From Bacteroidota bacterium (GTDB taxonomy: Bacteria > Bacteroidota > Ignavibacteria > Ignavibacteriales > Ignavibacteriaceae): 64,000 bases of DNA. The translations under genes and the position numbers were made by a program. Position 1 is the stretch's first letter. Every line of letters begins with the position of its first letter. The stretch is taken from the NCBI GenBank assembly GCA_021815405.1, contig JAKAGV010000015.1, positions 1 through 64,000 on the forward strand, in the 5' to 3' direction. A model generated the notes under the pieces. That model did no database searches, was not told the DNA's origin, and saw nothing but the letters and a program-made list of their open reading frames with translations. Positions 1-10,054 of the stretch are shown piece by piece.

Positions 1-110
1 TTTTAAGTGTGCATATTTTTGAAAAAAGCCCGATTTTAGAGCTTATGAATGTGCTCGATTACAAAACTAAAATACAGTATTCTGCTAACCAATTGAATTT
101 ATTCAACTAA
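1..110 (+). CDS. 3' end of an unidentified gene (partial)
   Basis: An open frame enters from the left edge (first full codon at position 3) and ends at a TAA at 108-110, giving about 35 C-terminal residues ending in NQLNLFN. The tail (HIFEKSPILELMNVLDYKT) has the feel of the last helix of a STAS or regulatory domain, but it is too short to assign. It ends 43 nt before the next start on the same strand, so the two may be co-transcribed. Confidence 0.5.
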   Translation, partial: LSVHIFEKSPILELMNVLDYKTKIQYSANQLNLFN

Positions 111-153
111 TAACCGGACAGTAGTGTAAATTTATTTTAAGAAGAAAGAAGTA

Positions 154-1299
154 ATGAAATTAAATTTACATTTAATTATGGCTGCATCGTGCCTGCTGAT
201 GCTTACACTTTTTACGAAAACTTTCGCACAGGAATCAGAAGAAGAAGAAAAAATTGTTTACTACCAGATGGAACCGTTGGACGACAGCCTTTTCATCAAA
301 ATTCAAAATGAACTTTTTATTCAGCCGCCGGATCCCAAAGCAGAAATCATTGTAGACTTACGCGATCCAAATAACCAAACTATTGCCGTTAAAGGAATAC
401 TCTATCCTTTCCTTGCCCTAAAACCTGAGACAAGAGCAAAGGTCATAACTTATCCATTTAAAATAAACCTGGAAGAGAATATTAATTTTGGAAGTGTATT
501 CACGCGAGTGTTAAGTAAAATTCGATTCAAAGATTTACTTAATCCGCCGAGCCCGTATCAAATATCTTCAACTCTCGGTTACATAAATCCATTTCTACAG
601 TTATTTGGCGGAGAGCGGTTCGGTATTCCATTAAAAAAAGATATTGGGATTTCTTTCGGTTTAGGTACTCCATATTCCGGTCCGCTGGAAACGAATTTTA
701 TAGAAGGTGATTTTCATATCTTAGGTTTTTATGGTGGTTACTATAGTTATGTTGATGCTCTTACAAACGTAAAGCGAGCCAACAACCAAAATAATCTTTA
801 TGCAACTCAGGGTCTTCAGGTCGGATATGTAATTCCATTAGGCAATTTTTTTGAAATAAGTTATTTAAAATCTTTAGTAAAACCAACTGCCGATGATCTT
901 GCATATTTCCATAAACATGATATAAACGGATATGAAGCAAAAGTAATTGATGGAGCTTATTATAACTGGGAATTCAGATATCCATTACAGATTTTAGGTT
1001 CTACAAGAGCGAAGATTTATGTTGCAAGATATTTAAATGAACTCCATGTTGGTTTTACTGGCAGAGAGCTTTCAATGGCTGGCAGTACTTTTGATTTTCG
1101 TTTCGATGGTTTGATTCGAAGCGACGTTAGGCAGCCGCAATATGTTATTGATTTAATGGTTCAGAGAATCGGTGAAAGTTGGGCATTCAGTTCCTTTGCA
1201 CTCGGTCCGTCTGTTATTCTTTCAAATGACGAACAGGGCAGGTTCGGAATAATCACTTTTTTCCTTAACATGAGATTGAAAGTCGGAACATCGTTATAA
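154..1299 (+). CDS. Secreted or outer-membrane protein of unknown function
   Basis: A 381-residue protein that I do not recognise. Residues 1-25 form a clear signal peptide (basic start, hydrophobic core, cleavage near TFAQ). A short acidic stretch (ESEEEEK) follows. The rest alternates aromatic and glycine-rich segments (for example FGGERFGIPL and GFYGGYYSYV), which suits beta strands and possibly an outer-membrane barrel, although no C-terminal aromatic signature is obvious (it ends KVGTSL). A purine-rich AAGAAAGAAG precedes the ATG. It is convergent with the DinB-family gene, with only 3 nt between stops. Confidence 0.7.
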   Translation: MKLNLHLIMAASCLLMLTLFTKTFAQESEEEEKIVYYQMEPLDDSLFIKIQNELFIQPPDPKAEIIVDLRDPNNQTIAVKGILYPFLALKPETRAKVITYPFKINLEENINFGSVFTRVLSKIRFKDLLNPPSPYQISSTLGYINPFLQLFGGERFGIPLKKDIGISFGLGTPYSGPLETNFIEGDFHILGFYGGYYSYVDALTNVKRANNQNNLYATQGLQVGYVIPLGNFFEISYLKSLVKPTADDLAYFHKHDINGYEAKVIDGAYYNWEFRYPLQILGSTRAKIYVARYLNELHVGFTGRELSMAGSTFDFRFDGLIRSDVRQPQYVIDLMVQRIGESWAFSSFALGPSVILSNDEQGRFGIITFFLNMRLKVGTSL

Positions 1300-1302
1300 A
1301 TT

Positions 1303-1782
1303 TTATAAATTAGTTCCAGGATCATCTGCAGAAGGACCATAAATAGACGGTACTTTTCCTCCAGCCATTCTGATGTAAACGGACATTTGTCCGCGATGAT
1401 GAATTTGATCAAAGAGCATCATAAGCATGAATTCATCTGCAGCAAATTTTTTACCGGCAAATTCAATCTGTTTGTTTAAATCTGATTCCGGCATTTTCTC
1501 AACTGCAGCTATAACATTCGAAGATTCATTTTCAAAATCGGATATCAGTTTTTGCAGACTATCCGGCTTCGTTGAGAATTTCGATCTGTCTAATTCCTTT
1601 CCGAAAATATATGATTGAATTAGAGCCATTTCGACTATAAATGTAGTTAAAAGCTTTCCCGCATTACTTGAACGTTCGTGCGTCGTAAAATCAAGCTTAT
1701 CCGGCGGGAATGCCCGCATTACTTTCAAGGTAGTTGCAAATTCTTTTTTGAATAGCTTCAACAAATTTTCTTTTGTAATCAT
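1303..1782 (-). CDS. DinB-family four-helix protein
   Basis: About 159 residues with the DinB/YfiT-like fold: helical throughout, with the typical C-terminal segment DQIHHRGQMSVYIRMAGG carrying the His pair that binds metal in this family. DinB-like proteins are putative metal-dependent thiol transferases or hydrolases, and in Bacteroidota many are uncharacterised. An upstream TTG would add four residues, but GGAGAG sits 4 nt before the ATG at 1782, so that start is chosen. The neighbour on the same strand is a broken SnoaL-like gene. Family call good; substrate unknown. Confidence 0.82.
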   Translation of the reverse strand: MITKENLLKLFKKEFATTLKVMRAFPPDKLDFTTHERSSNAGKLLTTFIVEMALIQSYIFGKELDRSKFSTKPDSLQKLISDFENESSNVIAAVEKMPESDLNKQIEFAGKKFAADEFMLMMLFDQIHHRGQMSVYIRMAGGKVPSIYGPSADDPGTNL

Positions 1783-1810
1783 GATACTCTCCAATAATTA
1801 AGTTGTTTGT

Positions 1811-2154
1811 TTAACTGAAAAATTGTTCAAAAATTTTTTCCCTGTTCTTTACCAGGTAGCCCCAAATCTCTTCAATGCTTCTATGAGCGAAGTTCTTAAA
1901 ATCAACTTCCATTTTAAGAATTATAGAGAAAAATTCCCGCTTACCACAGGCTCTGAAAAATTTATAGAATTTATTTTTTCAATACTATCTAGGAAACGCT
2001 GTCCCTTTGCATCCATGCCGGAAGAACCTACAGTTTTAATTCCGTCAATCTCAATACTGATGACGTTAGTATTGTAAAATTCGCGTTGGGTTTCAAGAAA
2101 TTTTCCTTCAACGCATAACTCAATTAATCTGTCGGCTGTTGCTTTGTTGGACAT
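1811..2154 (-). pseudogene. SnoaL/NTF2-like domain protein, frameshifted
   Basis: The first 77 codons from 2154 (MSNKATADRLIELCVEGKFL...) look like the N-terminal half of an NTF2/SnoaL-like small protein, with the usual EFYNTNVISIE strand region. The frame stops shortly after EPVVSGNF. One frame over, the protein continues without a break (FSIILKMEVDFKNFAHRSIE...) to a TAA at 1811-1813. The break falls in a run of five T (minus strand, near 1930), and one extra T would restore a protein of about 116 residues. The gene is therefore either freshly broken or the run was miscounted. SnoaL-like folds serve as small enzymes or binding proteins; no role is assigned. Confidence 0.72.
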
Positions 2155-2360
2155 TTGTTCAATTCTAAATAATTTTTATTTAAGATTTGGTAATGGTGCA
2201 GCAAAATAAATTAAAATTGAAAAGATAATTCGTGCGTCATAGCATCGACTTAATTCTGAAATTCTTCCTCTGAGAAAAAATTATTAAGAGGTATTCTTCT
2301 TTTCATAGATGTTTCTGACCTTCATCTTAACCAAAAAAAATTTTCCTGTTAATATTGGAA

Positions 2361-2378
2361 AAAGTTTGTATAAACTTT
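2361..2378. promoter_or_regulatory. Perfect palindrome upstream of cstA
   Basis: AAAGTTTGTATAAACTTT is an 18-bp perfect inverted repeat whose centre lies about 56 nt before the cstA start. Its size and place suit an operator for a dimeric regulator, but no regulator is known from the sequence. Confidence 0.3.
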
Positions 2379-2425
2379 ATTTTAAGTCGTACATAATAAT
2401 TCTTATTTTGTAAAGGGATACATTT

Positions 2426-4240
2426 ATGAACGCGATGCCTCTAATACTTATCGCCCTTGCCTTCTTTGCAATTGCATATCGATTTTATTACGGCTTTATA
2501 GTTGCAAAAGTTGCTGTAATAAATCCTTCCAATGAAACTCCAGCTAAAAGATTATATGACGGACAGAATTATTACCCGATGAATAGATGGGTTTTATTCG
2601 GACATCACTTTGCAGCTATAGCTGGTGCCGGTCCATTAGTCGGTCCTGTTCTCGCAACTCAATTCGGATACTTCCCCGGTTTTATGTGGATGTTGTTCGG
2701 AGCCGTATTTGCCGGTGCTATGCATGATCTTATTATTTTAGTTGCCTCCGTAAGGCATGATGGAAAATCAATTGTAGAGATTGCCAAATACGAAATCGGT
2801 AAAGTTAGCAGCGTTACCACAAGCATCGCTGTACTTATAATCTTAATAATTGCCTTAGCAGGTTTAGGATTAGTTGTTGTTAATTCTTTAGCGGAAAGTT
2901 CCTGGGGAACATTTACTATCGCAGCTACAATTCCCATTGCTGTTGTTATGGGTTTTTGGATGTTTAAAATCCGGAAAGGCAAAATAGTTGAGGCTACCAT
3001 ATTCGGAGTCGTTCTGCTTTCAGCAGCAGTAATTTTTGGAAAGGATATTCCGGGTTCTCCGTTTGCCGCTTGGTTTACTTTCGACCATCATACTTTAACA
3101 ATCCTCTTAGCTTCATATGGATTTTTAGCCTCGGTGTTACCAGTCTGGGTATTACTTTCTCCAAGAGATTATTTAAGTTCATTTATGAAGATAGGCGTTA
3201 TTGCTCTTCTTGCTGTTGGAATTATAATAGTTGCACCGGATTTAAAGATGCCTGCATTTACTAGCTTCATTCACGGCGGCGGACCTGTAATTCCCGGAAC
3301 ATTATTTCCCTATCTATTTATAACGATTGCCTGCGGCGCAATATCCGGATTCCATTCCGTGGTCAGTTCCGGCACCACTCCAAAGATGCTGATGAGCGAG
3401 TCGCATATAAAATCAATTGCAGTCGGTGCCATGCTTACGGAAGGTATTGTAAGCATACTTGCTTTAATTGCCGCTTCAAGTTTGTTCCCGTTAGATTATT
3501 TCAAAATAAATGTGCCGATAGATAAATTCCAGAGTTTACTTCCTCAATTGCACGCAATGGGATTTAATACTTCTGCATTATCAACATTATCTGCAGAGGT
3601 TGGAGAAAAGATTGCCGGACGAACCGGTGGAGCGGTTTCTCTTGCCGTTGGAATGGCTCAAATCTTTTCTGCAATTCCTGGCATGAAAGGCTTGATGTCT
3701 TACTGGTATCATTTTGCAATTATGTTTGAAGCACTTTTCATTCTAACTACAGTCGATGCCGGAACAAGAATAGCAAGATTTGTTTTACAGGAATCACTTG
3801 GAAAATTTTATAAGCCATTTGCAAGAACAGATTGGCTGCCTGGAAATATTATTGCAAGTTTGGCTGTCGTCTTTGCGTGGGGATATTTTATTTATACAGG
3901 TTCCATCTCTACAATCTGGCCGATGTTCGGTACCGCAAACCAATTGCTGGCAGGAATAGCACTCGTAATTGGTACTTCTTATTTAATTAATAACGGTAAA
4001 GCCCGTTACTCATGGGCTACTATCATACCAATGATTTTTGTCCTTGGCACAACCTTAACTGCCGGATTCGAAAACATAATTAATATTTATTATCCTCAAA
4101 CACTTAATCCGGAATTTATGGTTCAGGGAATTATAAACCTTTTGGTTACTGCAATAATAATGATTTGCGCAGTTACTATATTAATAACTGCTGCTCGTAA
4201 ATGGGCAGCAGCAGTTAGAGAACTTGAACTGGCTGTCTAA
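2426..4240 (+). CDS. cstA: CstA-family carbon starvation / peptide transporter
   Basis: A 604-residue integral membrane protein with about 16 hydrophobic segments and the CstA hallmark near residues 50-75 ([20 protein letters not shown]), followed by [14 protein letters not shown]. CstA proteins import peptides or pyruvate across the inner membrane, typically when preferred carbon runs low. The length fits the short CstA class. AAAGGGA lies 7 nt before the ATG at 2426. An 18-bp palindrome upstream may be an operator. The gene stands alone and ends near a hairpin shared with the convergent lipoprotein gene. The exact substrate cannot be read from sequence. Confidence 0.92.
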   Translation: MNAMPLILIALAFFAIAYRFYYGFIVAKVAVINPSNETPAKRLYDGQNYYPMNRWVLFGHHFAAIAGAGPLVGPVLATQFGYFPGFMWMLFGAVFAGAMHDLIILVASVRHDGKSIVEIAKYEIGKVSSVTTSIAVLIILIIALAGLGLVVVNSLAESSWGTFTIAATIPIAVVMGFWMFKIRKGKIVEATIFGVVLLSAAVIFGKDIPGSPFAAWFTFDHHTLTILLASYGFLASVLPVWVLLSPRDYLSSFMKIGVIALLAVGIIIVAPDLKMPAFTSFIHGGGPVIPGTLFPYLFITIACGAISGFHSVVSSGTTPKMLMSESHIKSIAVGAMLTEGIVSILALIAASSLFPLDYFKINVPIDKFQSLLPQLHAMGFNTSALSTLSAEVGEKIAGRTGGAVSLAVGMAQIFSAIPGMKGLMSYWYHFAIMFEALFILTTVDAGTRIARFVLQESLGKFYKPFARTDWLPGNIIASLAVVFAWGYFIYTGSISTIWPMFGTANQLLAGIALVIGTSYLINNGKARYSWATIIPMIFVLGTTLTAGFENIINIYYPQTLNPEFMVQGIINLLVTAIIMICAVTILITAARKWAAAVRELELAV

Positions 4241-4270
4241 ATTTCTTTTAAGAATTTTTTTAATAAAAAA

Positions 4271-4291
4271 AGTCCCGCGGAATGCGGGACT
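4271..4291 (-). terminator. Rho-independent terminator
   Basis: AGTCCCGC-GGAAT-GCGGGACT forms an 8-bp GC-rich stem. On the minus strand it is followed by eight T, so it ends the lipoprotein gene at 4334. It lies between two convergent genes and may also slow read-through from cstA. Confidence 0.8.
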
Positions 4292-4333
4292 ATAATTTAG
4301 GGAGAGTGTTAGCTCGTCGTATCAGTCATCGTT

Positions 4334-5095
4334 TCATTTATGGTTCACATCGAAATGTCCATCTTCATGATCATCTTCAAAACCCTCCCTAAAAGAGTGC
4401 CTAATCTGCATATCTATCATTTCACTGTTTGCCGAGTTTGTTGGATCTAATGTCTGCCCGTTTATTGTAAACCAGGAATACGGATCAACTGTAATTGTTA
4501 CGTTAACAAAACCTGTTTTGGTTATAACAACCGGACTTTTGAAAAATACATCCTGATGCGCCGAAACTCTGGATTTATAAACAAACGGCACATTATTATA
4601 ATAACCCGTAACAACAACCGAATATGTATCTACTTCGTTATGAGTTGTGTCTATAAAAGTTGAATCCGGAACCGGCTCTCCTTCTTCCAATCTATGAATA
4701 TCAAACTTTGCCCCAATGTATGTTCCGGGTGCTACATTATCAACTGTAAACGGACTTACGTTGCCTGATAAACTTAAGTCAACCACAAAAGGTCCCATTT
4801 TTAATTCTTGTTCATCGCTTTCATCGCCGTCTCTGAAAACAATTGACGAATCATTCACTGCGACCGAATCAGCCGCTGGAATTCCTTTCAGTCTTAAATT
4901 CTTCATTAAAATTTTTGCTGAAGTAATTGCAAGACTATCTGTTGCAGTTTTAGCCATAGAATGAGTAGATTGAATGCTCATCTGAAAATTGCTTGATTGC
5001 GGAGCTACACCATTTGAACATCCATTAAATAAAATAAGCAATACTGCCACAACTGTAACTAGCAGGAAAACAAAAACTACTCTTAGGAATTTCAT
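4334..5095 (-). CDS. Lipoprotein of unknown function (DUF4382-like features)
   Basis: About 253 residues. The N-terminus is a lipoprotein signal: basic MKFLR, a long hydrophobic run, then the lipobox LFNGC. After a Ser/Thr-rich linker the body is beta-rich (MGPFVVDLSLSGNVSPF, GTYIGAKFDIHRL), reminiscent of DUF4382-type secreted lipoproteins. The tail is rich in Asp and His (EDDHEDGHFDVNH), possibly metal-binding. An upstream GTG at 5107 would overlap the AAGGAG ribosome site, so the ATG at 5095 is preferred. Function unknown; the envelope location is well supported. Confidence 0.7.
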   Translation of the reverse strand: MKFLRVVFVFLLVTVVAVLLILFNGCSNGVAPQSSNFQMSIQSTHSMAKTATDSLAITSAKILMKNLRLKGIPAADSVAVNDSSIVFRDGDESDEQELKMGPFVVDLSLSGNVSPFTVDNVAPGTYIGAKFDIHRLEEGEPVPDSTFIDTTHNEVDTYSVVVTGYYNNVPFVYKSRVSAHQDVFFKSPVVITKTGFVNVTITVDPYSWFTINGQTLDPTNSANSEMIDMQIRHSFREGFEDDHEDGHFDVNHK

Positions 5096-5335
5096 TTTGA
5101 TTGCCACTCCTTATCAACCATTGTTCTAATTAATTCTTACAAAAAAATTTTAAATTATTTAGCATATCCTGTGCCACTTGGATATAAGGATCAGTTTAAG
5201 TTTTAATTCACTTTTTGGGAATTAATTAAATATTTAAAACCGCTAATTAGGATAGAAGCGAATTAATTTTACTTCGATAGGAATTTTTTTCACATTAACG
5301 TAAAAACACCGTTAATGCGTATTGCAGGCAAAAGT

Positions 5336-7141
5336 TTATTCTACATTTTTCAGGATCTGCAGAAACTGATTTGCATCAACATAACCTGTTAACCTTTTTA
5401 CTTCTTGTCCTTTCGAGTTGACAATAATGACAGTTGGGACGCCAACAATGTCGTATTTATTTCTTAGTGCTTCGACTTCCGGCGAAAGAGATTTGGTCAT
5501 GTTCGCCTTAAATGTTAAGAAGTCTTTAGCTGTATTTATAACACTTGGATCTCTGAAAGTAGATGCATCAAGTTCTTTACATGGAATACACCAGTCGGCA
5601 TAAAAATCAATAATCATTCCTTTGCTGGTGCCAAGGCTGGCGAGAGATGTATTGGCAGTATATGGTTTCCAATTTATCTCCTGAGTTCGCGAAGGAATTA
5701 AGGAATAAATTGCAACCGCCATAATTATAATTGAAAATGCAATCTTGAAGATTCTAAATCCTCTTATCTTATTTCCAAACTTTTCAAATATTAAAAGATA
5801 GAGCCCGGTAATTATCATAAATGCCGGCAGCAGATAACCGGAAAAACTTTTTGGCAAGAGCGGAAGCAAAAAATAAATTGCCATTCCTAAAAGAATAAAT
5901 CCGAAGATATGTTTGACAGCTTCCATCCACTCGCCGGACTTCGGCAGCTTTTTAATCTTACCTGAAAATACCGCAAGCACTAAATACGGCAAGCCTAATC
6001 CAAGTGCTAAAACAAAAAACATCAAGAAACCATAATAAGGATCAGCCTTAGCAGCAACAAAAGTAACCAAGCCCAAAACAAAAGGACCGATGCATGGTGC
6101 GGCAACAATTCCCATTGTTAATCCCATAAAGAAGGCGCCGTAATATCCGTTTTTGGCTCCGCCGGCTTTTGCTACTATTGAATTTGGAAGCTGAAATTCA
6201 TAGACTCCGAACATGCTTAATGAAAGCACGACGAATACCGCTGCAATAAAAATTATTACGTAACTGTTTTGTAGCAGCGAGCCGAACACCGCACCGCTTA
6301 ATGCTGTAACAACTCCGATAACCGAATAAGTAATTGCCATTCCTACAACGAAGAAAACTCCCATCATAAAAAGTTTCTTTGTGCTTCCTTCGCTTTGCCC
6401 GCCGAAGAAACCGACTGTAATTGGAATTAAAGGATAAACACACGGCGTAAGGTTAAGTGCGAGACCGCCAAGGAAAACAAATATTAAGCTTAATAATAAT
6501 CCGCTATGCTCTAAAACCGAGGTAATTGAATTATTATTATTCTGTGTGCCGGAAATTTTTTGTTGAGTTATTCCTAAATCGATGTTCTTAAAAATATCCT
6601 GATTAATTTCTGAAATGGCTGCTGACTTCGGAACGACTTCAACTTGAAGAGTATCTTTCGCTGTTGTGGGTGCAAGGCAAGTCTGATTATTGCATGACTG
6701 ATATTCCAGCTCAACCGGAAGAGAATATTTTCCCGGAGCTAAATCTTTCGGAACTTCAACTATTCCGCCGAAATAAATTTCACCTTCCCAAACAGAAAGA
6801 GGCTTATCGGAAAAACTTAACTTAACTTCCTGGGCTTCCGGATAAACAATCTTAGACAGAATAAATCCATTCGATGAATCAATCGTCACTTTTGATGGTA
6901 TAAGAAAATCCTCATGCGGCTTATCTGAGTTTATATGCCAGCCGCTGTTTATATCCGCCTTAACAGCAAGCTTAAATTCACTTCCCGCATAAACTTGATT
7001 TAACGAGTTATACGCTTTTATTGAAACAACACTTTTAAATATTTGTGCGAAATTGGATTGTGTGAATCCGACTAATAAAAGTACTGACGCAAAAAGGATT
7101 ATTCTTTTTTTTATCATTTTATTTCTGCTGTTAAAATTCAT
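5336..7141 (-). CDS. dsbD: Thiol:disulfide interchange protein DsbD
   Basis: A 601-residue protein with the full DsbD layout. A signal peptide (to about residue 33) leads to a periplasmic alpha domain with the Cys pair SCNNQTC. An eight-segment membrane domain follows, with the two redox cysteines in LTPCVYPLIP and AAPCIGPFVLG. The C-terminal thioredoxin domain has WCIPCK near residues 517-521. DsbD carries electrons from cytoplasmic thioredoxin to periplasmic proteins such as cytochrome c maturation factors. The start is uncertain: MIKKRII nine codons in is an alternative, and neither has a strong ribosome site. All key cysteines are present. Confidence 0.94.
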   Translation of the reverse strand: MNFNSRNKMIKKRIILFASVLLLVGFTQSNFAQIFKSVVSIKAYNSLNQVYAGSEFKLAVKADINSGWHINSDKPHEDFLIPSKVTIDSSNGFILSKIVYPEAQEVKLSFSDKPLSVWEGEIYFGGIVEVPKDLAPGKYSLPVELEYQSCNNQTCLAPTTAKDTLQVEVVPKSAAISEINQDIFKNIDLGITQQKISGTQNNNNSITSVLEHSGLLLSLIFVFLGGLALNLTPCVYPLIPITVGFFGGQSEGSTKKLFMMGVFFVVGMAITYSVIGVVTALSGAVFGSLLQNSYVIIFIAAVFVVLSLSMFGVYEFQLPNSIVAKAGGAKNGYYGAFFMGLTMGIVAAPCIGPFVLGLVTFVAAKADPYYGFLMFFVLALGLGLPYLVLAVFSGKIKKLPKSGEWMEAVKHIFGFILLGMAIYFLLPLLPKSFSGYLLPAFMIITGLYLLIFEKFGNKIRGFRIFKIAFSIIIMAVAIYSLIPSRTQEINWKPYTANTSLASLGTSKGMIIDFYADWCIPCKELDASTFRDPSVINTAKDFLTFKANMTKSLSPEVEALRNKYDIVGVPTVIIVNSKGQEVKRLTGYVDANQFLQILKNVE

Positions 7142-7267
7142 CTAACTTTGCTTTATTGTTTTAAAGTTAATGTAACTCCTATAACGTAGATTCAACAGAT
7201 TATTTCAGATATCAAATCGGTGATTATCAGTGTAATCAGCCTAATCTGTGTTCCATTGATTTAATAA

Positions 7268-7422
7268 CTCACGTTACGCACATGTCATGCTGAACTTGTT
7301 TCAGCATCCCAGAAATGCTGAAAAATGAGATTCCGAATCAAATGCAGATCCCGGATCAAGTCCGGGATGACATGGTTCGGAATGACAAAGTAAATTAGAT
7401 CCTTAATTGTGCGTAACGTAAG
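7268..7422. mobile_element. MITE-like element, family 1, copy 1 (155 bp)
   Basis: Left end CTCACGTTACGCACA and right end TGTGCGTAACGTAAG are inverted repeats with one mismatch. Both sides carry the 7-bp direct repeat TTAATAA (7261-7267 and 7423-7429), a target-site duplication. The core holds hairpins around TGCTGAA...TTCAGCA and CCCGGATCAAGTCCGGG. No coding capacity. It lies 10 nt past the nadE stop. Confidence 0.88.
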
Positions 7423-7432
7423 TTAATAAAAT

Positions 7433-9070
7433 TCATTTCCTCCATGCCTGCACTATCGGATATCTTCTTCCGTACCCGAATGCTTTCTTGGAAACTCTCA
7501 GCGCCGGCGCTGCCTGCTTGCGCTTAAACTCGCTTATGTCTACCAGGCGAAGAACTTTTTTAACAATAATTTCATCGCCGATTATTTTGGAGATTTCACT
7601 CATCTCCTTGTTCTCTTCAAGATACATTCTTAAAATTTTATCGAGCAGTTCATATTCCGGAAGAGTATCCTGATCCTTCTGTCCATGCCGCAGTTCAGCA
7701 GACGGCGCTTTCGTAATAATTTCTTCTGGAATTATCTCTCCGTTTCGGTTGATGTAATTCGCAATGCGGTAAACATCCGTTTTATAAACATCGGCTATTA
7801 CCGCAAGACCTCCACTCATATCGCCGTACAACGTGCAATAACCAACTGCCATTTCTGATTTATTTCCAGTCGTCAGCAAAAGATAATTATGCTTGTTAGA
7901 CAAAGCCATCAAATATAATCCGCGGATTCTTGCCTGAATATTTTCTTCCGTTGTATCTGGCTTTTTACCATTGAAAGAACCGTTCAGCACTTCAATTGTC
8001 TTATCAAAAACCGGCTGAATTGAAATTACTTCTGATGAGATGCCAAGATTCGAAATAAGTTTCTTTGAATCAACGATGCTACCTTCGCTTGAAAACTCCG
8101 AAGGCATCAGCGCTGCATGAACATTTTCCTTCCCTGCTGCTTGGACTGCAATGTACGTAACTAAAGCCGAATCTATTCCTCCGCTTAATCCTACAAGAAC
8201 TTTTTTAAATCCAAGCTTGCTGCAGTATTCTTTCAATCCGTAGATCAAAGCTTCGAGTGTTTCCTCTTCAAAGCTTTTTTCAGATTGAAGTATCGGCATA
8301 TATTTTTTATTTGTATCAAAGATAAAATAATCTTCGTTATAAGATTTGCCTAAAAGAACAAGACTGCCCGAATTATCAAAGCACATGCTCGCGCCGTCGA
8401 AGATTAAATCCGTTTGAGCGCCAACGCTGCAAACATAAGCCAGCGGAACTTTATCCATTTTAGTTAATACCGAAAGCATTTCTTGACGGTCTTTTCTATG
8501 TCCGTAATGGTAAGGGCTGGCGGAAATGTTTATCAAAATACTTGCACCTTTGTCGATCAGCTTTTTTACCGGATCGTCACTGTATCTTCGTTTATACCAG
8601 TAGTCGGCGTCATTCCAGATATCCTCACAGATTGAAATTCCTAATTTTTCATTTTTGAATTCAAATACATTTACATCTTTTGCAGCATCAAAATATCTCA
8701 TCTCATCAAATACATCATAGTTGGGAATTAATGTCTTATGCTGAATGAATTGTATTTTTCCGTCAAAGCAAAGAAGAGCAGAGTTATGTATATCAGTGCC
8801 GATTAAATCATCGCTTTCAGTTATAGTCCCAAATATAAGTCCCGTCTTTCCGGTAACGGAAGCGATTTCTTTAGCGGCATTACTTGCGGCTTCTCTAAAT
8901 TCCTGCTTTTCAACTAAATCTTGAGGAGGATATCCGACGAGTGAAAGTTCAGAAAATATTACGAGATCAACCCCGTCATTCGCTCCTCGTTTGTATCCAT
9001 CGATTATTTTCTGCTTGTTATTTTTTATGTCGCCGATAATTGTATCTATCTGGCACAGAGCAATTTTCAT
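7433..9070 (-). CDS. nadE: Glutamine-dependent NAD+ synthetase
   Basis: A 545-residue two-domain enzyme that makes NAD+ from deamido-NAD+, ATP and glutamine-derived ammonia. Residues 1-260 are a nitrilase-type glutaminase with the triad Glu41 (FSELSLVGYPP), Lys112 (HKTLIPNYD) and Cys148 (ISICEDIW). Residues from about 270 are the synthetase with the PP-loop SGGIDS at 296-301 and the TTGNKSEMAVGY segment. Length and motifs fit the long NadE class. A TTTG/TAnnTTTG-like promoter lies just upstream (9091-9122). A MITE copy sits immediately past the stop. Confidence 0.96.
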   Translation of the reverse strand: MKIALCQIDTIIGDIKNNKQKIIDGYKRGANDGVDLVIFSELSLVGYPPQDLVEKQEFREAASNAAKEIASVTGKTGLIFGTITESDDLIGTDIHNSALLCFDGKIQFIQHKTLIPNYDVFDEMRYFDAAKDVNVFEFKNEKLGISICEDIWNDADYWYKRRYSDDPVKKLIDKGASILINISASPYHYGHRKDRQEMLSVLTKMDKVPLAYVCSVGAQTDLIFDGASMCFDNSGSLVLLGKSYNEDYFIFDTNKKYMPILQSEKSFEEETLEALIYGLKEYCSKLGFKKVLVGLSGGIDSALVTYIAVQAAGKENVHAALMPSEFSSEGSIVDSKKLISNLGISSEVISIQPVFDKTIEVLNGSFNGKKPDTTEENIQARIRGLYLMALSNKHNYLLLTTGNKSEMAVGYCTLYGDMSGGLAVIADVYKTDVYRIANYINRNGEIIPEEIITKAPSAELRHGQKDQDTLPEYELLDKILRMYLEENKEMSEISKIIGDEIIVKKVLRLVDISEFKRKQAAPALRVSKKAFGYGRRYPIVQAWRK

Positions 9071-9090
9071 ACTTTTTAAATTATTTTTCT

Positions 9091-9122
9091 CAAAAATATG
9101 AAAGCCTGCAAGATTTTACAAT
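9091..9122 (-). promoter_or_regulatory. Bacteroidota-type promoter of nadE
   Basis: On the minus strand ATTG, a 20-nt spacer and TATTTTTG match the TTTG-N20-TAnnTTTG pattern with one mismatch. Transcription would start about 14 nt before the nadE ATG. Confidence 0.4.
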
Positions 9123-9218
9123 TTAAAAAAACCTTCTGCACTTGCAGTCACGAATTTTTATAATTTAACTTTTGTAATTTGAATGTTATAATTTTGTGAT
9201 AGAATTTTTGAGAAAGCA

Positions 9219-10022
9219 ATGAAATATCTACTGATACTATCCGTCTTGTTTATTTGGGCTGCTTATGTTTTTCCGCAGGATACACTGACGATAAATGCGC
9301 AATACATTCCGCATACAGATACAACCCTGGTGTTTTATCTTAAAGATTATAACCCCGCAAAATCTTATCCGCTCTTATTCATGCTTCACGGCTGGTCAGG
9401 TAATTATGCTCAATGGAATGGTATTGTAAATCTTGACAGCGTTGCAGATAAAGATGGCTTCATCATCGCCTGCCCGGACGGCTTTTACAATTGCTGGTAC
9501 ATCAACAGCCCTGTTAAAAAGAACAGCCAGTTCGAAACTTTCTTCTTCAAAAATCTCGTTCCGGAAATTTTTCGGAAATTCAATATAGATAAGAAAAATA
9601 TTTTTATAACCGGCTTAAGCATGGGCGGTCATGGCGCAATGTATCTCTTCCTTCGCCATCCGGATTTTTTCAAAAGCGCCGGAAGCACCAGTGGCATACT
9701 CGATATTACCGCTTTTCCCAAAAACTGGCAGCTATCGGAATATCTTGGCTCCTATTCAAAGCAAAAATCTAGATGGCAAAATTATTCCGACATTTATCTT
9801 CTTAAGAATTTCAAAGAAAAAAATAAGAAGATTATTGTTGACTGCGGAACCGGAGACTTCTCTTTTAAAGTAAACCAGGCATTTGATGATAGCTGTAAAG
9901 CCGACAGAATAAACATAAGCTTCTTTACCGGACCCGGTGTGCACAATGCCGATTACTGGAGTAAATCAATCTTAAGGCATTTTGAATTTTTTAAAAACTT
10001 GGTCGGCAAAAAAGAAAATTAA
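9219..10022 (+). CDS. Secreted esterase, PF00756-like alpha/beta hydrolase
   Basis: 267 residues. A signal peptide (residues 1-20) is followed by an alpha/beta-hydrolase core: the oxyanion-hole strand LLFMLHGWSG (52-61), the nucleophile elbow GLSMGGHG with Ser134, and the catalytic His in GPGVHNADYW near the end. The shape is that of the esterase D / tributyrin or feruloyl esterase group, enzymes that release short acyl or feruloyl groups. The signal peptide places it outside the cytoplasm. The start at 9219 gives a clean signal peptide; GAGAAAG lies just upstream. A MITE follows 32 nt after the stop. Confidence 0.88.
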   Translation: MKYLLILSVLFIWAAYVFPQDTLTINAQYIPHTDTTLVFYLKDYNPAKSYPLLFMLHGWSGNYAQWNGIVNLDSVADKDGFIIACPDGFYNCWYINSPVKKNSQFETFFFKNLVPEIFRKFNIDKKNIFITGLSMGGHGAMYLFLRHPDFFKSAGSTSGILDITAFPKNWQLSEYLGSYSKQKSRWQNYSDIYLLKNFKEKNKKIIVDCGTGDFSFKVNQAFDDSCKADRINISFFTGPGVHNADYWSKSILRHFEFFKNLVGKKEN

Positions 10023-10054
10023 ATACTTGGAGTTTTAATTAAATACCTTATTAA

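Noticed and set aside
5290-5318. CATTAACG/CGTTAATG hairpin after dsbD as a terminator
   Set aside because: The stem is AT-rich and no T run follows on the dsbD strand.
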